The translations under genes and the position numbers were made by a program. Below the pieces are notes generated by a model. The model made no database searches and was not told the origin of the DNA. It saw only the letters and a program-made list of their open reading frames with translations. Positions 41,423 to 52,175 of a stretch of 64,000 nucleotides of DNA are shown one piece after another. The stretch's first letter is position 1. Every line of letters begins with the position of its first letter. Origin of the DNA: Clostridiales bacterium (GTDB taxonomy: Bacteria; Bacillota; Clostridia; Christensenellales; CAG-138); assembly GCA_004558525.1 (NCBI GenBank), contig SFCQ01000014.1:62001-126000 (forward strand), given 5' to 3'.

Positions 41423-42024
41423 TGCTTCTTTTCAGCCTCAGCCTCAAGCTCGTTTCTCAGCGCCTCAAGCGCGCGCCTGCGGTGGCTTACCGCATTTTTG
41501 CTTTCCGCGCTCATCTGCGCGAAGGAAAGCCCTGCCGGCTCATAGAAGAACAGCGGGTCGTAGCCAAAGCCGTTTTCGCCGCGCTTTTCCCTCAAAAGCC
41601 TGCCCTCCACCGTGCCGCGGCAGATTAGAGGCGCCTTGTCCCTTCTTGCCAAGGCTACTGCGCTTACAAAGCGGCAGGTGCGCTCGCTGTCCGCAACGTT
41701 CTGCATCAGGGCGATGAGCTTTTTGTTATTCGCCTCATCGTCATGGCCCTCGGCAGCGAAGCGCGCGCTGTATACGCCCGGCGCACCGTTCAGCGCGTCA
41801 ACCATAAGCCCGCTGTCGTCGCTCAGCGCGGCGTCGGCAGAGCATACCTTAAGCACCTCTTCGGCTTTTTTCAGCGCGTTTTCTTCAAATGTTTTTCCGT
41901 CCTCAACAACGTCGATAACTATTCCGGCTTCCTTGAGGGAGAGTATCTCCTCAAAACAGCCGGAAAGTATCTCCTTTATCTCGCGCACCTTATGGGCATT
42001 GTTAGAGGCTATTACAAGCTTCAT
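41419..42024 (-). CDS. rdgB: XTP/dITP diphosphatase (RdgB/HAM1)
   Basis: 201 residues. It removes non-canonical purine triphosphates (ITP, XTP) from the nucleotide pool. Signatures: MKLVIASNNAHKVREIKEIL at the start, FEENALKKAE, LSDDSGLMVDALNGAPGVYSARFA, and FGYDPLFF followed by the C-terminal SHRRRALEAL. The ATG at 42024 follows an AAGGAG-rich stretch; a longer upstream ORF lacks a ribosome binding site. It overlaps the phosphodiesterase gene by 4 bases. The pair rdgB-yfcE is common in Firmicutes. Confidence 0.95.
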   Translation of the reverse strand: MKLVIASNNAHKVREIKEILSGCFEEILSLKEAGIVIDVVEDGKTFEENALKKAEEVLKVCSADAALSDDSGLMVDALNGAPGVYSARFAAEGHDDEANNKKLIALMQNVADSERTCRFVSAVALARRDKAPLICRGTVEGRLLREKRGENGFGYDPLFFYEPAGLSFAQMSAESKNAVSHRRRALEALRNELEAEAEKKQ

Positions 42025-42083
42025 TTCGCCTTTTCTCCTTTGTGTAAGTTGTTTTATATAAGCTGATAAGCTTTTATTTGCTA

Positions 42084-43037
42084 TTACTGGAACGTGTTGG
42101 CATACATTGGCGCCATGCAGTTTACGGTAAGCGCGCACGGCTCGCCCTCTACGAACAGGTCCAGCTCGTATACGTCGTCAATAGCGCTTGCGGTAAGGAA
42201 CAGCGTGTCAAATGCGGTCTCCGCCATGCCGTCAACATACTGGGCGGCCAAAAACTCGCCGCTCAGATCCACCCTGGCTACGCCGTCGTATAGCTCCGCG
42301 CTCAAAAGCTCTGTCCCCTCGGGGAAGCTGTTCATAAGCGCCGCGCTGTCCGGCCCCTTTATAAGCTCCTCAACAGCCGTTTTGAAGCCCGTTCCGCCTT
42401 CACAGTATCTTGTAACAGGCACGTTGAGGCTTCCGGATGAGTTTGCAAAATAGAGCGTAAGGGGCTTTGCGCCGTCAGCAGAGGCGCTTAAGTCGCCCTC
42501 TTCCGCGTTGAGCATAAACGGCTTCATCGCCTCCTTAAGCTCCGTACCGTTGGGAAGCTTTGTGACCTTTTCGCCGTTTAATGTGATGGTCACCGCGTCT
42601 ATAGCCGGAAACTCGGCAAGGCTGTTCACTATGCTTGTTACCATAGCCTGCTCGCTGCTTTTATCCGGCAATGCCGTAAGCCCCTTAAGGTCTATCGTCG
42701 CCACGCCGTCATCGCGTATTCTCAGCGTATACTCCACACCCTCCGGTATAGTGGTTTTAAGCCCAAGGGCGGTAGCCGCGGCGCGGTTCTCCTTTGTGTC
42801 AACAAGGTTGCTCAACGCCGCCTTGCCTATCCCCTCCTCCCAGGGTATAAGCTTCATCACAGGCACTATAAAGCCATCATCGTCCTGATAATACAAAACG
42901 GTACGCCTTAATCCGGCTTCGCTGTTTTCGCCTTCCTCATATTGGCCGGCGGCGACCGGCGCCTCCTTCGCGCAGCCGCACACCGCCATGCATATGCACA
43001 GCGCAGCAGCTAAAGCGCAATATATGCGTTTATTCAT
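42084..43037 (-). CDS. gerM: GerM-type lipoprotein with two GerMN domains
   Basis: 317 residues. Signal peptide with lipobox AVCGC (Cys22). Two GerMN domains in tandem: the first from about 45-175 (VLYYQDDDGFIVPVMKLIPW...), the second from about 190-310 (LTLYFANSSGSLNVPVTRY...). The same domains occur in Bacillus GerM, needed for sporulation septum and cortex work and for linking engulfment proteins. This fits the spore genes elsewhere in the window. It is 59 bases upstream of rdgB on the same strand and may be cotranscribed. Confidence 0.88.
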   Translation of the reverse strand: MNKRIYCALAAALCICMAVCGCAKEAPVAAGQYEEGENSEAGLRRTVLYYQDDDGFIVPVMKLIPWEEGIGKAALSNLVDTKENRAAATALGLKTTIPEGVEYTLRIRDDGVATIDLKGLTALPDKSSEQAMVTSIVNSLAEFPAIDAVTITLNGEKVTKLPNGTELKEAMKPFMLNAEEGDLSASADGAKPLTLYFANSSGSLNVPVTRYCEGGTGFKTAVEELIKGPDSAALMNSFPEGTELLSAELYDGVARVDLSGEFLAAQYVDGMAETAFDTLFLTASAIDDVYELDLFVEGEPCALTVNCMAPMYANTFQ

Positions 43038-43109
43038 ATCCGCCCTCCGTTCGCGTTTTTACATAATATTATTCACGCATTTGGCGGACTATGCTTAAGC
43101 GCATATCGC

Positions 43110-44849
43110 TTACAGCTGCTTTATGGCTTTAATGCAGGCCTCGCTCGGGGTGACATAGGCTGTCTTGTTGGTTGTATATATAACCATTCCCGGCTTTGCT
43201 CCGTTTGGCTTTTTTACGTATTTTTTCATGGTGTAGTCAACAGGCACGTTTTCGCCTCCCCTTGCGCGGCTATAATATGCCGCAAGCTGGGCGGCCTGGT
43301 TGAGCGCAGCGTCGCTCGGCCCATTTTGGCACTTTATTATAACGTGTGAGCCGGGGATATTCTTTGTGTGCAGCCATATATCGTTGGCTGAGGCAAACCT
43401 CAGCGTAAGCTCGTCGTTCTGCTTATTGTTTTTGCCTACATATATATCTGCCCCGTCTGATGAAACAAAATGCATAGGCTTTGACGCGGCCCTTTTCATC
43501 CGCTTCCTGTCGTTTTTGTATTTTTTTATGTAGCCCTGCTCCCTAAGCTCGTCTATAAGCTCCATAAGCTCGTTTTCGGCCGTGCATTTGGTCAAGTTGT
43601 CAAGCTGACCTTCAAGGTAGCCAAGCTCCTCCATTGTCTGCTCGCGCTGCAGCTTTGCCATGTCGCGCGCAGATTTCAGCTTTTGATACTTTTTATAGTA
43701 TCTTTGCGCATTATCGCCGGCGCTGAGCTGCTTATCAAGCGGTATCGCAATCTTTTCCGGAGGGTCGGCATAGTAGTTTTCAACAACAGCCTTATCGTCT
43801 CCGCTGCGTATAGAGTGAAGATTTGCCGTGAGCAGCTCGCCATAAAGCCTGCTTTTTTCAAGCTGATCCTCGCAATTCAGGGCATCGGCATACAGCGCAA
43901 GCTTTTTTTCGCAGCGCTCTATATTGTTTTGAAGTATCTTCCTTGCGCTTGCCCCGTGCCGCTTTGCCCATTCCCTTTTGTCGCTGTTAACATACAGGCT
44001 GTCCAATGCAGCGGAGATGCTTTGATACTGCTTTATGCCCTCGCCATTCAGTGTAAACGGGTATACGCTCACAGTCTCGCCAAGTTCATTCAATACGCAG
44101 CATGGCTTTATTTCGCCCTTGCCAAGCTTTTTATAGAAATCAAAAATGCTTCCGCCAAGCTCCATACGCGCTTGCGCATCAAGCTCGCTGCAATCCCGCT
44201 TATCCGTGTAAACAGAGGCGAGCTGCTCCGCCACCGCCGGAGAAAGCCCGAAAAAAGCGTTTGAGAGCGCCTTGCCTATGCTTATGCCAACAGCGCAAAG
44301 CGACCTTGCAAAATCCTCCCTTGATGCCGATGAAGGGTCAAGCTTGTCCTGAGCGGGTGGCGCGGCATATTCAAGCCCGGGCAGCACAAGCCTTACCGCG
44401 CTCATGCCAAGACCAACATGCTTTATCGCGTCAACTATGCCGCCTTCATCATTTACAAGTATTATGTTTGAGTGTTTGCCCATAAGCTCGCAATAAAGCG
44501 AAAGCTGAGCAAGGTCGCCAAGCTCGTTATACGCTTCTATCGTTATCTTCAACACCCTGTCCAGCCTGCTCTGCTCAAAGCCGAGTATCTTTCCGCCTGA
44601 TATGCGCTTTCTTAAAAGCATGCAGAACATGGGCGCCTCCGCCGGAGCCTGCTTTTTCAGCTCAGTAAGCTGCACCCTGTTGTCCGCGGCAGATGCGTTT
44701 ATGAGCAGCCTGTAATTAGCGTCAGCGCCGCGTACGGACAGGAGCAGCTCCTCCTTATCCGTCTGCTGTATCTTGTCTATCCTTCCGCCTGTAAGCGTTT
44801 TCCTAAGCTCCAGCATAGAAGCATACAGGCTCAGCCCGTCCATTGACAT
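43110..44849 (-). CDS. rqcH: Rqc2 homologue RqcH (NFACT family)
   Basis: 579 residues. RqcH binds stalled 50S subunits carrying peptidyl-tRNA and adds alanine tails for degradation. The NFACT-N domain begins MDGLSLYASMLELRKTLTGGRIDKIQQTDKEELLLSVR. The central part holds helix-hairpin-helix and coiled-coil regions, and the NFACT-R domain contains DIWLHTKNIPGSHVII and the preceding ASNDI region. GGAGAG lies just upstream of the ATG. Older annotations call the family fibronectin-binding. Its presence fits the ClpXP and Lon proteolysis genes nearby, which take over tagged chains. Confidence 0.95.
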   Translation of the reverse strand: MSMDGLSLYASMLELRKTLTGGRIDKIQQTDKEELLLSVRGADANYRLLINASAADNRVQLTELKKQAPAEAPMFCMLLRKRISGGKILGFEQSRLDRVLKITIEAYNELGDLAQLSLYCELMGKHSNIILVNDEGGIVDAIKHVGLGMSAVRLVLPGLEYAAPPAQDKLDPSSASREDFARSLCAVGISIGKALSNAFFGLSPAVAEQLASVYTDKRDCSELDAQARMELGGSIFDFYKKLGKGEIKPCCVLNELGETVSVYPFTLNGEGIKQYQSISAALDSLYVNSDKREWAKRHGASARKILQNNIERCEKKLALYADALNCEDQLEKSRLYGELLTANLHSIRSGDDKAVVENYYADPPEKIAIPLDKQLSAGDNAQRYYKKYQKLKSARDMAKLQREQTMEELGYLEGQLDNLTKCTAENELMELIDELREQGYIKKYKNDRKRMKRAASKPMHFVSSDGADIYVGKNNKQNDELTLRFASANDIWLHTKNIPGSHVIIKCQNGPSDAALNQAAQLAAYYSRARGGENVPVDYTMKKYVKKPNGAKPGMVIYTTNKTAYVTPSEACIKAIKQL

Positions 44850-44938
44850 AGTATCTCTCCGTTTGTCATTTTATCTTTAGGGAAGCCATGATTCGTTTGG
44901 CATTTCCCTTGTGTATTAACGCTTTGGCTTCTGCCGCG

Positions 44939-45544
44939 CTACAATTGCACAAGATGCGTACAGGAAAGCTCATATGCCGTGCGCACCTCGCTCACGCCAT
45001 TTTCCGTTTTTGTGTAGCTGCGGCTTTGCAGGCGGCCTTCTATCCTTATCCTTGCGCCCACGCTGAGGCCTGCCGCTATGTGCGCGGCGCTCCCCCAGGC
45101 TATGCAGGGTATGTAGTCAGCTTTTTTATAGTCGCGGTTAACGGCAAGCAGGATATCCGTTATCTCGCGGCAAAACGGCGTTACCCTGAACACCGTAGGC
45201 CTGCATATGCTGCCCGTCAGCAGCACGCTGTTGGCGCAGCATACAGGCTCCGTCTTTATCGCCATATCTCGGGCAAAGGCGCGTATCAAAAGCCTGCTGC
45301 CGTTTTCATAATGCCTGTTGTAGGAGCGCAGCTGGCCGCGAAGCTCAATGTAGTCTCCGGGGCTTACATCCTGCATTATCCTGCCAGGAACGGTTATAGG
45401 CAGAGTGTCTACAGTGCCGCTGAGCCTCATAACGTCCATAGCGCCAACGTAAAGCGTTTCGCCGTATGCCTCATGCTCGGCAACGAGCCCTTCGGCAAGC
45501 CTTCCGCACAGGAAAAGGCTGTTTTCATCACGCGTATACCCCAT
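44939..45544 (-). CDS. Single-stranded DNA-binding protein family (two OB folds)
   Basis: 201 residues containing two consecutive OB-fold halves. The first is about 8-95 (SLFLCGRLAEGL...ITVPGRIMQDVSPGDYIELRGQLRSYNR). The second is about 105-200 (NSVLLTGSICRPTVFRVTPF...DYIPCIAWGSAAHIAAGLSVGARIRIEGRLQSRSY), with the SSB-like end strand. The usual C-terminal acidic tip for partner binding is missing (it ends CTHLVQL), so it is not the main replicative SSB. The start is the ATG at 45544, 7 bases after GGAG. The role is probably specialised DNA binding. Confidence 0.8.
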   Translation of the reverse strand: MGYTRDENSLFLCGRLAEGLVAEHEAYGETLYVGAMDVMRLSGTVDTLPITVPGRIMQDVSPGDYIELRGQLRSYNRHYENGSRLLIRAFARDMAIKTEPVCCANSVLLTGSICRPTVFRVTPFCREITDILLAVNRDYKKADYIPCIAWGSAAHIAAGLSVGARIRIEGRLQSRSYTKTENGVSEVRTAYELSCTHLVQL

Positions 45545-45598
45545 ACCCACTCTCCATCAAAAACATGATGTTAAATGGATATGTACTTAAACCGTATA

Positions 45599-48022
45599 TT
45601 ATGAATCAAGCCTGTATGCGCCGGTCACAACATCGTCAAGCAACGCCATAACAAGTATGCTGCCCTTGCCCGCGCGCTGCTCTATGCGCACAAGCTCGGT
45701 CGTATCTATCCTTGTTTCAGTACCGTGGAACTGCTTTACCATAAACGCAAACGGCATGGTGACATGAAACGCCGCGGCTATTGCCGTGCCGTTGCTGCCG
45801 TTCTTCTTAAAGTCGAACGTCTTCAGCCCTTTGCCGTTGCGGCCCTGTATATCGTATTCAAACACAAAGCTCCTCTTGGCATAGCCCCTGTCCGTTATGG
45901 TCAGTATCTCGCCTTCGTCAGTTATCTGGCCAAAGTATACCACCTCGTCGCCGGCGTCGAGCTTTATACACTTTACGCCGGACGATACCCTGCCCATCGC
46001 CGGCACGGTATCGGTTTCAAAGCGTATGCTCATGCCAAGCTTTGTTATGAGCAGCGTCGTATAGCCGGCCCCCTTAACAGGCTCTATGCCGATTATCTCG
46101 TCGCCGGCTTTAAGCGCGGCTGCCTGTATCTTTTTCGTTCTTGTTATGTATTCGCTGGCCGCCGTGCGCTTTACGTTGCCCTGCCTGGTGAAGAACAAAA
46201 GCTCCCCTTCATCAAGCCTGTCAAAGCAGGCTGTCAGCCTTTCACCCTTTTCAAGCTGGGCTATCGTGTTAAGGTTCACGGCCTTGCCGCCCGTCTTGGT
46301 TTCCGCTATCTCGTCCGCACCGATGGTAATGAGGTTTCCAAGATTGGTGAACAGCTTAAGCTTTTTATCCGTTGACGTATCGAAGCGCCATGCGGGCCGT
46401 TCAGCCTCGTTTGCAAGCGAATCGCGCTGCCTCCTCGGCACCCTTCTAAGCTTGCCGTCAGGCGTTATGGATACGCTTACGTCCTCGGCGGCTATCTCAG
46501 CCTCGTTCACCTCTATCGTTGGCTCCGCCTCCAATATCTCGGTTGCCCTTGGGGCCGAGTACTTCTCCTTTATCTCCTTAAGCTCTCCCTTTATAACATC
46601 ATGCAGCCTTTGAGGCGACGCCAAAATTGCCTTCAGCTCCTTTATTGTCCTAAGTATCTCCTTATGCTCTTTTTCTATTGCGATCAGCTCAAGGTTAGTC
46701 AGCCTTTGCAGCCTTAGGTCGAGTATCGCCTGAGCCTGTATCTCCGTAAGCTCAAAGCGCTTTATGAGCGCCTCCCTTGCGGCCTTGGGGTTCTTTGAGG
46801 CTCTGATTATCGCGATCACCTCGTCTATATTAAGCACGGCTATAGAAAGCCCGTTCAGAATATGCTCGCGCTTCTCGGCCGCGTCAAGGTCGAAACGGGT
46901 CCTTCTTGTAACAACGTCCTCCTGATGTGCGATGTAGTAGCGCAGCATGTCCTTCAAGCCAAGCTGCTGCGGCTTGCCGTCCGCAATGGCTACCATGTTC
47001 ACGCCGAACGTCACCTGAAGGTCGGAATATTTATACAGATACTGAAGTATCTTCTCCGCGTCCGCATCCTTTTTTACCTCTATAACGGCGCGCATGCCCA
47101 TTCTGTCGGACTCGTCGCGTATGTCGCTGACCCCGGCGAACATGGCCTTCTTTTCCTGCGTTATCCTGAGTATGCCCTCAAGAGCCCTCGCCTTGTTCAC
47201 CTGATACGGCATCTCGGTAGCTACGATGAGCTTTTTGCCGTTCTTCTGCTCCTCTATATGGCATTTTGCCCTTACCGTGAGCTTGCCGCGGCCGGTCTCA
47301 TACGCTGCGCGTATCTCATCGGAGGCGAGTATATAACCGCCTGTCGGGAAATCCGGACACGGTATTATCCTCATAAGCTCGTCAAGGCTTATTTCAGGGT
47401 TTTCCATCTGGGCTATAACAGCATCCACAGTCTCGCCGAAGTTATGCGGGGGTATGGCCGTTGCAAGGCCTACGGCTATTCCGCTGGCCCCGTTTACAAG
47501 AAGATTTGGAAATCTCCCGGGCAGAACGTCCGGCTCCTTTTCGGTATCGTCAAAGTTAAGGCTGAATTTTACCGTATCCTTGTCAATATCCCGCAAAAGC
47601 TCAAGCGCGAGCGGGGTCATGCGCGCCTCCGTATAGCGCATGGCCGCGGCGCTGTCTCCATCTATGCTGCCAAAGTTGCCGTGGCCGTCAACAAGCGGCG
47701 CACGCATATTGAAGCCCTGCGCCATGCGCACCATTGCATCGTACACGCTGGAGTCGCCATGCGGGTGATATTTACCCAGGCAATCGCCAACTATGCGCGC
47801 GCTTTTCCTGTGCGGCTTGTCCGGCGTGTTGCCAAGGCCGAGCATGGTGTAAAGTATCCTCCTTTGCACCGGCTTCAGCCCGTCCTCTACCCTTGGCAGG
47901 GCGCGTTCAAGTATAACATGCTCGGCATATGGCAGCATGGATTCGTGCATAACGTCGTCCATGCTTTTTATAAGTATGTTTTTATCGGCCGCAATGGGCG
48001 TCCTGTCGTCTTTTTTAGCCAT
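45599..48022 (-). CDS. parC: Type IIA topoisomerase subunit A (ParC or second GyrA)
   Basis: 807 residues. The catalytic Tyr is Tyr130 in [10 protein letters not shown]. The quinolone-region segment is [19 protein letters not shown] (79-97), retaining Ser91/Ser92. The C-terminal domain has beta-pinwheel repeats. A gyrase-box-like QGRNGKG lies near residue 730 where GyrA has QRRGGKG, so assignment between topoisomerase IV and gyrase is not settled. The [18 protein letters not shown] segment is more GyrA-like than in typical ParC. It overlaps the B subunit stop by one base (TAATG). Confidence 0.9.
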   Translation of the reverse strand: MAKKDDRTPIAADKNILIKSMDDVMHESMLPYAEHVILERALPRVEDGLKPVQRRILYTMLGLGNTPDKPHRKSARIVGDCLGKYHPHGDSSVYDAMVRMAQGFNMRAPLVDGHGNFGSIDGDSAAAMRYTEARMTPLALELLRDIDKDTVKFSLNFDDTEKEPDVLPGRFPNLLVNGASGIAVGLATAIPPHNFGETVDAVIAQMENPEISLDELMRIIPCPDFPTGGYILASDEIRAAYETGRGKLTVRAKCHIEEQKNGKKLIVATEMPYQVNKARALEGILRITQEKKAMFAGVSDIRDESDRMGMRAVIEVKKDADAEKILQYLYKYSDLQVTFGVNMVAIADGKPQQLGLKDMLRYYIAHQEDVVTRRTRFDLDAAEKREHILNGLSIAVLNIDEVIAIIRASKNPKAAREALIKRFELTEIQAQAILDLRLQRLTNLELIAIEKEHKEILRTIKELKAILASPQRLHDVIKGELKEIKEKYSAPRATEILEAEPTIEVNEAEIAAEDVSVSITPDGKLRRVPRRQRDSLANEAERPAWRFDTSTDKKLKLFTNLGNLITIGADEIAETKTGGKAVNLNTIAQLEKGERLTACFDRLDEGELLFFTRQGNVKRTAASEYITRTKKIQAAALKAGDEIIGIEPVKGAGYTTLLITKLGMSIRFETDTVPAMGRVSSGVKCIKLDAGDEVVYFGQITDEGEILTITDRGYAKRSFVFEYDIQGRNGKGLKTFDFKKNGSNGTAIAAAFHVTMPFAFMVKQFHGTETRIDTTELVRIEQRAGKGSILVMALLDDVVTGAYRLDS

Positions 48023-50001
48023 TACTGCGCGCTCCCTTCATCCTTTTGGCGCCTTGCCTTTTCTTCAAACGAATCCACCTTGTTAAAGTTGGCGTATTCG
48101 CTTATGTATTCCTTCCTCGGGCCGACCTTATCGCCCATAAGCAGCGTAACAAGATGCTCAACATCGGCAGCGTCCTCTATGTTCACCCTTATAAGCGTCC
48201 TGTTTTCCGGATTCATCGTCGTTTCCCAAAGCTGCTCCGGATTCATCTCGCCAAGGCCCTTATATCTTTGCAGGCTGTAGCCCTTGCCGATGGTCTTGAT
48301 GGCCTTGTTCAAAGCCGCGTCATCGTATAGATACTGCATCTTTTCCCCCTTTTGCAGCTTGTAGAGCGGAGGCTGGCCCATGTACACATGGCCCTCCGTT
48401 ATAAGCTCCTTCATGTATCTATAAAAGAACGTCAAAAGTATGGCCCTTATGTGCGCGCCGTCCTGATCGGCATCGGAAAGAATTATTATCTTATCGTACT
48501 TAAGTCCGGATATGTCAAAATCCTCGCCAATGCCCGTGCCTATGGCAGTTATTATGGAGCGGAACTCCTCATTCTGCAAAACCTGATCTATGCGCTTCTT
48601 TTCAACGTTCAGCGGCTTGCCCCGCAACGGAAGTATGGCCTGGAAACGCCTGTCCCTGCCCTGTTTGGCGCTGCCGCCGGCGCTGTCGCCCTCAACTATA
48701 AACAGCTCGTTTATCTTGTAGTCCCTTCCCGTGCAGCTTGAAAGCTTGCCCACGAGCGGAGCATTGTCAAGCTTGTTCTTCTCCCTTGCCATGGTCTTTG
48801 CCTTGCGCGCGGACTCCCTTACCTTTGCCGCCTTAAGCGCCTTATCTGCCATAAGCGCAGCGGTTTCGGAGTTCTTAAGATCCTCAAGATAAGGCACGAG
48901 CTGCTCGTTCATAACATACTCGACGGCCGGCTTAGCCTCGGTATTGCCAAGCCTCGTCTTTGTCTGCCCCTCAAACTGTATGGAATGCATCTTAAGCGAA
49001 AGCACGGCGGTAAGCCCTTCCCTGAAGTCCTCGCCGCTAAGCGACGGGTCCTTATCCTTCAATGCGCCCGTTTTCCGGCAATAATCGTTCATTATTTTTG
49101 TAAGCGCGGATTTAAGGCCGGTCTCATGCGTGCCGCCCTCAGTGGTAGGTATGTTGTTGACATATGAGAATATGCTCTCTGAATAGCCATCGTTGTGCTG
49201 CATTGCAAGCTCAACAACTATGCCGTCCTTTTGGCCGCATATATGTATAGGCTCCGGATAAAGCGGGGTCTTGTCCGCGTTGAGGTATTTCACAAAATCT
49301 GAAATGCCGCCCTCGAAGCGGTACTCGCGCTCCTTCTTATCCCCCCTCGCCCTTTCATCGCAAAGCGTGAAGCGGACGCCCCTGTTAAGATAGGCAAGCT
49401 CCCGCAGTCTTTTCGATATTATCTCAAAATTCATCTCTATGGTTTCAAATACCGTTTTATCAGGAAGAAAGGTTACCCTTGTTCCCCTTCTTCTTGTGCG
49501 GCCGGTCTCCTTGAGCGGCGCTTCAGGCACGCCGGAATGGGTATTGCCCTCTGCGTCAGTATAGCTATGGAAGCGCTGCACATAGCTTTTGCCCTCTGTA
49601 GCAACCTCAACTATAACATATTCGCTAAGCGCGTTGACCACGCTTGCGCCAACGCCATGCAGTCCGCCGGAAAAGCCATATGCGTCGTTATCAAATTTTC
49701 CGCCGGCATGGAGCTGAGTATACACGACCTCGACCCCGCTCACGCCGAGCTTTTCATGTATGCCGACAGGTATGCCGCGGCCGTTATCTTCAACAGTAAC
49801 CGAATTATCCTTGTTTAATGTAACGCTTACCGTGTCCGCATAGCCGTTTGCGGCCTCGTCAACTGCGTTATCCACTATTTCCCAAAGCATATGGTGAAGG
49901 CCTCTTGAGCCGGTGGAGCCTATATACATACCCGGCCTCATGCGCACGGCCTCAAGCCCTTCCATCACCTTTATATCGCTTACGGTATAGTCTTTAGACA
50001 T
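48022..50001 (-). CDS. parE: Type IIA topoisomerase subunit B (ParE or second GyrB)
   Basis: 659 residues. The GHKL ATPase has [27 protein letters not shown] and [16 protein letters not shown]. The Toprim domain has [16 protein letters not shown] and DADQDGAHI. It ends in the conserved [25 protein letters not shown], then a charged tail ([15 protein letters not shown]). The ATG at 50001 follows GGAGGG by 4 bases. Gene pairs separate from dnaA with B before A are usually topoisomerase IV in Firmicutes. Confidence 0.93.
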   Translation of the reverse strand: MSKDYTVSDIKVMEGLEAVRMRPGMYIGSTGSRGLHHMLWEIVDNAVDEAANGYADTVSVTLNKDNSVTVEDNGRGIPVGIHEKLGVSGVEVVYTQLHAGGKFDNDAYGFSGGLHGVGASVVNALSEYVIVEVATEGKSYVQRFHSYTDAEGNTHSGVPEAPLKETGRTRRRGTRVTFLPDKTVFETIEMNFEIISKRLRELAYLNRGVRFTLCDERARGDKKEREYRFEGGISDFVKYLNADKTPLYPEPIHICGQKDGIVVELAMQHNDGYSESIFSYVNNIPTTEGGTHETGLKSALTKIMNDYCRKTGALKDKDPSLSGEDFREGLTAVLSLKMHSIQFEGQTKTRLGNTEAKPAVEYVMNEQLVPYLEDLKNSETAALMADKALKAAKVRESARKAKTMAREKNKLDNAPLVGKLSSCTGRDYKINELFIVEGDSAGGSAKQGRDRRFQAILPLRGKPLNVEKKRIDQVLQNEEFRSIITAIGTGIGEDFDISGLKYDKIIILSDADQDGAHIRAILLTFFYRYMKELITEGHVYMGQPPLYKLQKGEKMQYLYDDAALNKAIKTIGKGYSLQRYKGLGEMNPEQLWETTMNPENRTLIRVNIEDAADVEHLVTLLMGDKVGPRKEYISEYANFNKVDSFEEKARRQKDEGSAQ

Positions 50002-50062
50002 ATTCCCTCCAAACACACAATGCACTATATGCTGTACATAGCTTCATCAATATCCACATTAG

Positions 50063-50091
50063 ATTATAATACAACGTTTAATTATGGACAA
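50063..50091 (-). promoter_or_regulatory. Promoter of the topoisomerase operon
   Basis: TTGTCC (50086-50091), 17 bases, perfect TATAAT (50063-50068). Confidence 0.6.
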
Positions 50092-50150
50092 GTAAAAGAC
50101 GAATATTCGAAAGCCATACTGCAAAAGCTAAATGCCGAGGTGAGTAAAAT

Positions 50151-50579
50151 ATGAATGATACGATAGAACTTTGCCGCGAGATAAGCGACAGCGCCGACAT
50201 AGGCAAGCTTGTGCTTGCACGGCTCATAAGATCATCACGGGACGCTTCCTTCAGGAGCGTTATGGCGGACATGTTTGCCGGTTACCATGCCATACTTACG
50301 GAAGCAAAGCAGATAATATCCGCCTTTGACGCTGCCGACGGCGGCGCCAGCATGGCGCAGAAGCAGCCCATACTTTTAGGCTTAAGGCTGAACGCGGCAA
50401 TAGACAGCAGCCCCTCGCACCTTGCGGACATGCTTATACAGGGCTGTACAATGAGCCTTATAAACGTTGCCCGCGCCCAGAACGAGTATACACGGGCCGA
50501 CGAGCGGGCGGTATCGCTTGCAAAGCGCATAAGAAAAGCCGACGAAGAAAACATCCGCCAGCTTCTTAAGTTTGTATAG
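50151..50579 (+). CDS. Helical protein of unknown function
   Basis: 142 residues, almost entirely predicted helix with the spacing of a four-helix bundle (LARLIRSSRDASFRSVMADMFAGYHAILTEAKQIISAFDAA; then SPSHLADMLIQGCTMSLINVARAQNEYTRADERAVSLAKRIRKADEENIRQLL). The pattern recalls ferritin-like or DUF2383-type proteins, but the metal ligands are not clear. GAGGTGAG lies upstream of the ATG. It is divergent from parE. No function is assigned. Confidence 0.65.
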   Translation: MNDTIELCREISDSADIGKLVLARLIRSSRDASFRSVMADMFAGYHAILTEAKQIISAFDAADGGASMAQKQPILLGLRLNAAIDSSPSHLADMLIQGCTMSLINVARAQNEYTRADERAVSLAKRIRKADEENIRQLLKFV

Positions 50580-50584
50580 GCCTG

Positions 50585-51112
50585 TTACTCCCTTGTAAGC
50601 TCGTTATATACCGCGCTGAACACAGCCTCGCTTCGTTCCTCCCATACCGAACACGCATGGCGCGCCGAAGCTTCGTCCGGAAGCAGCAGCTCTATCCTGA
50701 GCAGCTCGCCATGCGGCTCCATAGCCCTTAATATGACCCTTCGCGCATGCTCGCCTGCCCTTTCCGTCCTGGCCGAAAACCTTGTTTGGCTTATAAGCTT
50801 TGGCGCATGCTCTTTTGCCCTTGCGGCTATCTTGTCCCTCAAGGAGCTGGGAAGCTCAACAGCAAACATATCAAGCGTTTGCTCGCCCTGCGGCGTTACG
50901 AAGTATGCCTGCCCATACGGCCTTGGGACCGCGCTTATAAGGCCCTCCTCCTCCAGCTCGTATGATGCGTTCTGCACCTCAAAATACCCAAGCAGATCAT
51001 ATATACAGAAAAAATCCGCCAGCTGCGCCTTTGTAGGCTGCATGCCGAGCGATTTAAGTCCGTATAGGACCATCAGTTTATCCCGCGTTACTCCGGTTGA
51101 AAAGTACCCCAT
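50585..51112 (-). CDS. DUF4364 family winged-helix protein
   Basis: 175 residues. The N-terminal part (about 6-75: TRDKLMVLYGLKSLGMQPTKAQLADFFCIYDLLGYFEVQNASYELEEEGLI) is a PadR/MarR-like winged helix seen in DUF4364 proteins of Clostridia. The C-terminal half (about 95-175) is alpha/beta with LLRIELLLPDEASARHACSVWEE. It is probably a transcription factor; the target is unknown. The ATG at 51112 follows AAGGAG by 7 bases. It ends 5 bases from the convergent helical-protein gene. Confidence 0.75.
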   Translation of the reverse strand: MGYFSTGVTRDKLMVLYGLKSLGMQPTKAQLADFFCIYDLLGYFEVQNASYELEEEGLISAVPRPYGQAYFVTPQGEQTLDMFAVELPSSLRDKIAARAKEHAPKLISQTRFSARTERAGEHARRVILRAMEPHGELLRIELLLPDEASARHACSVWEERSEAVFSAVYNELTRE

Positions 51113-51251
51113 ATACAAGCTCCTTGTTTGACCTATATATGATTATAACACAAATCGGCGGGCTTTGCTGCGGCATAGTAAAACGCTGCCTTTCCCGCCA
51201 AACGGCTCAAATGCGCCGATAAGCATGGTTTTCATCTATATCCTGCGGTGC

Positions 51252-52121
51252 CTACTTGGCCTTTCTGTATGATTTGCCCATCGTAAGCTCTATCCCCTTG
51301 GCCTCGAACATCTCGCTTACGGTAACAAGCTTGTAGCCCTGTTCCAGCAGCTGAGGCACTATCTTTTCAACCGCTGCGGCAGTCTCATGCCTCAAGTCAT
51401 GCATGAGCACTATGTCGCCATCGCCCGCGCCGAGCGCCGCGGCGACAGTGCTATCGGTATCCTTTGTTTTCCAATCGAGCGTATCTATGTTCCAAAGTAT
51501 CAGCGGATACTTTACCGTTGCATAAACATCGTCGTTCTTCGCTCCGTATGGTGGCCTTACGAGCTTCGGCCTTTCGCCCGTTATCTGCTCGACAAGGTCT
51601 GCCGCGTCCTCAACCTGGCTTATCATTTCCTGCGTTGGAATTTTTGTAAGGTTCTTGTGGTCGTATGTATGGTTCGCTATCTCGCACCCAAGCTCCTTTG
51701 CGCGCAATACGGTCTTGGGAAACTTGTCCACCTGAGAGCCGAGCGCAAAAAACGTTACATGCACGTTTTGATCCCTGTATGCCTCAACAACATCAAGTAT
51801 CCTGTTTGTGACCTCGCCATAAGGGCCGTCGTCAAACGTGAGCGCAATAAGCTTTTCGCCGCTGATATCAGGCGTGCCGGAAGGCTGTATGCCGGTAATA
51901 GGCTCTTCTGAAGGCACGGGGTTTTGCAATGGCAGCACGGCGTCGTTCCCCGTTTCCGCAGGCTCCGGCACGAATGTGGGCGTAGGCCCCGGGGTTAGCA
52001 TGGGTATTTCGATAACAGGCTCGCTTTGTTCTTCCGCACAGGCTGCGAGGCAAAGTATGGCGGCAAATACCATGGCCGCAACGGCAAGCATTTTGGCATA
52101 TATATAAACGACTTTTTTCAT
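51252..52121 (-). CDS. Polysaccharide deacetylase lipoprotein (NodB domain)
   Basis: 289 residues. Lipobox LAAC with Cys28, then a Pro-rich linker (LTPGPTPTFVPEPAETG). The NodB domain has all five motifs: TFDDGP (95-100), the metal-binding HTYDH (His151, His155), RPPYG (189-193), the DTLDW region and LMHD. The family removes acetyl groups from N-acetylglucosamine or N-acetylmuramic acid in cell wall or chitin-like sugars. In a spore-former a peptidoglycan deacetylase is likely. AAGGAG lies 6 bases before the ATG. Confidence 0.9.
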   Translation of the reverse strand: MKKVVYIYAKMLAVAAMVFAAILCLAACAEEQSEPVIEIPMLTPGPTPTFVPEPAETGNDAVLPLQNPVPSEEPITGIQPSGTPDISGEKLIALTFDDGPYGEVTNRILDVVEAYRDQNVHVTFFALGSQVDKFPKTVLRAKELGCEIANHTYDHKNLTKIPTQEMISQVEDAADLVEQITGERPKLVRPPYGAKNDDVYATVKYPLILWNIDTLDWKTKDTDSTVAAALGAGDGDIVLMHDLRHETAAAVEKIVPQLLEQGYKLVTVSEMFEAKGIELTMGKSYRKAK

Positions 52122-52175
52122 CAATATCTCCTTAATATAAGCCGCAAAGCGATATTCTTCGCAGCCCGTATGTAT

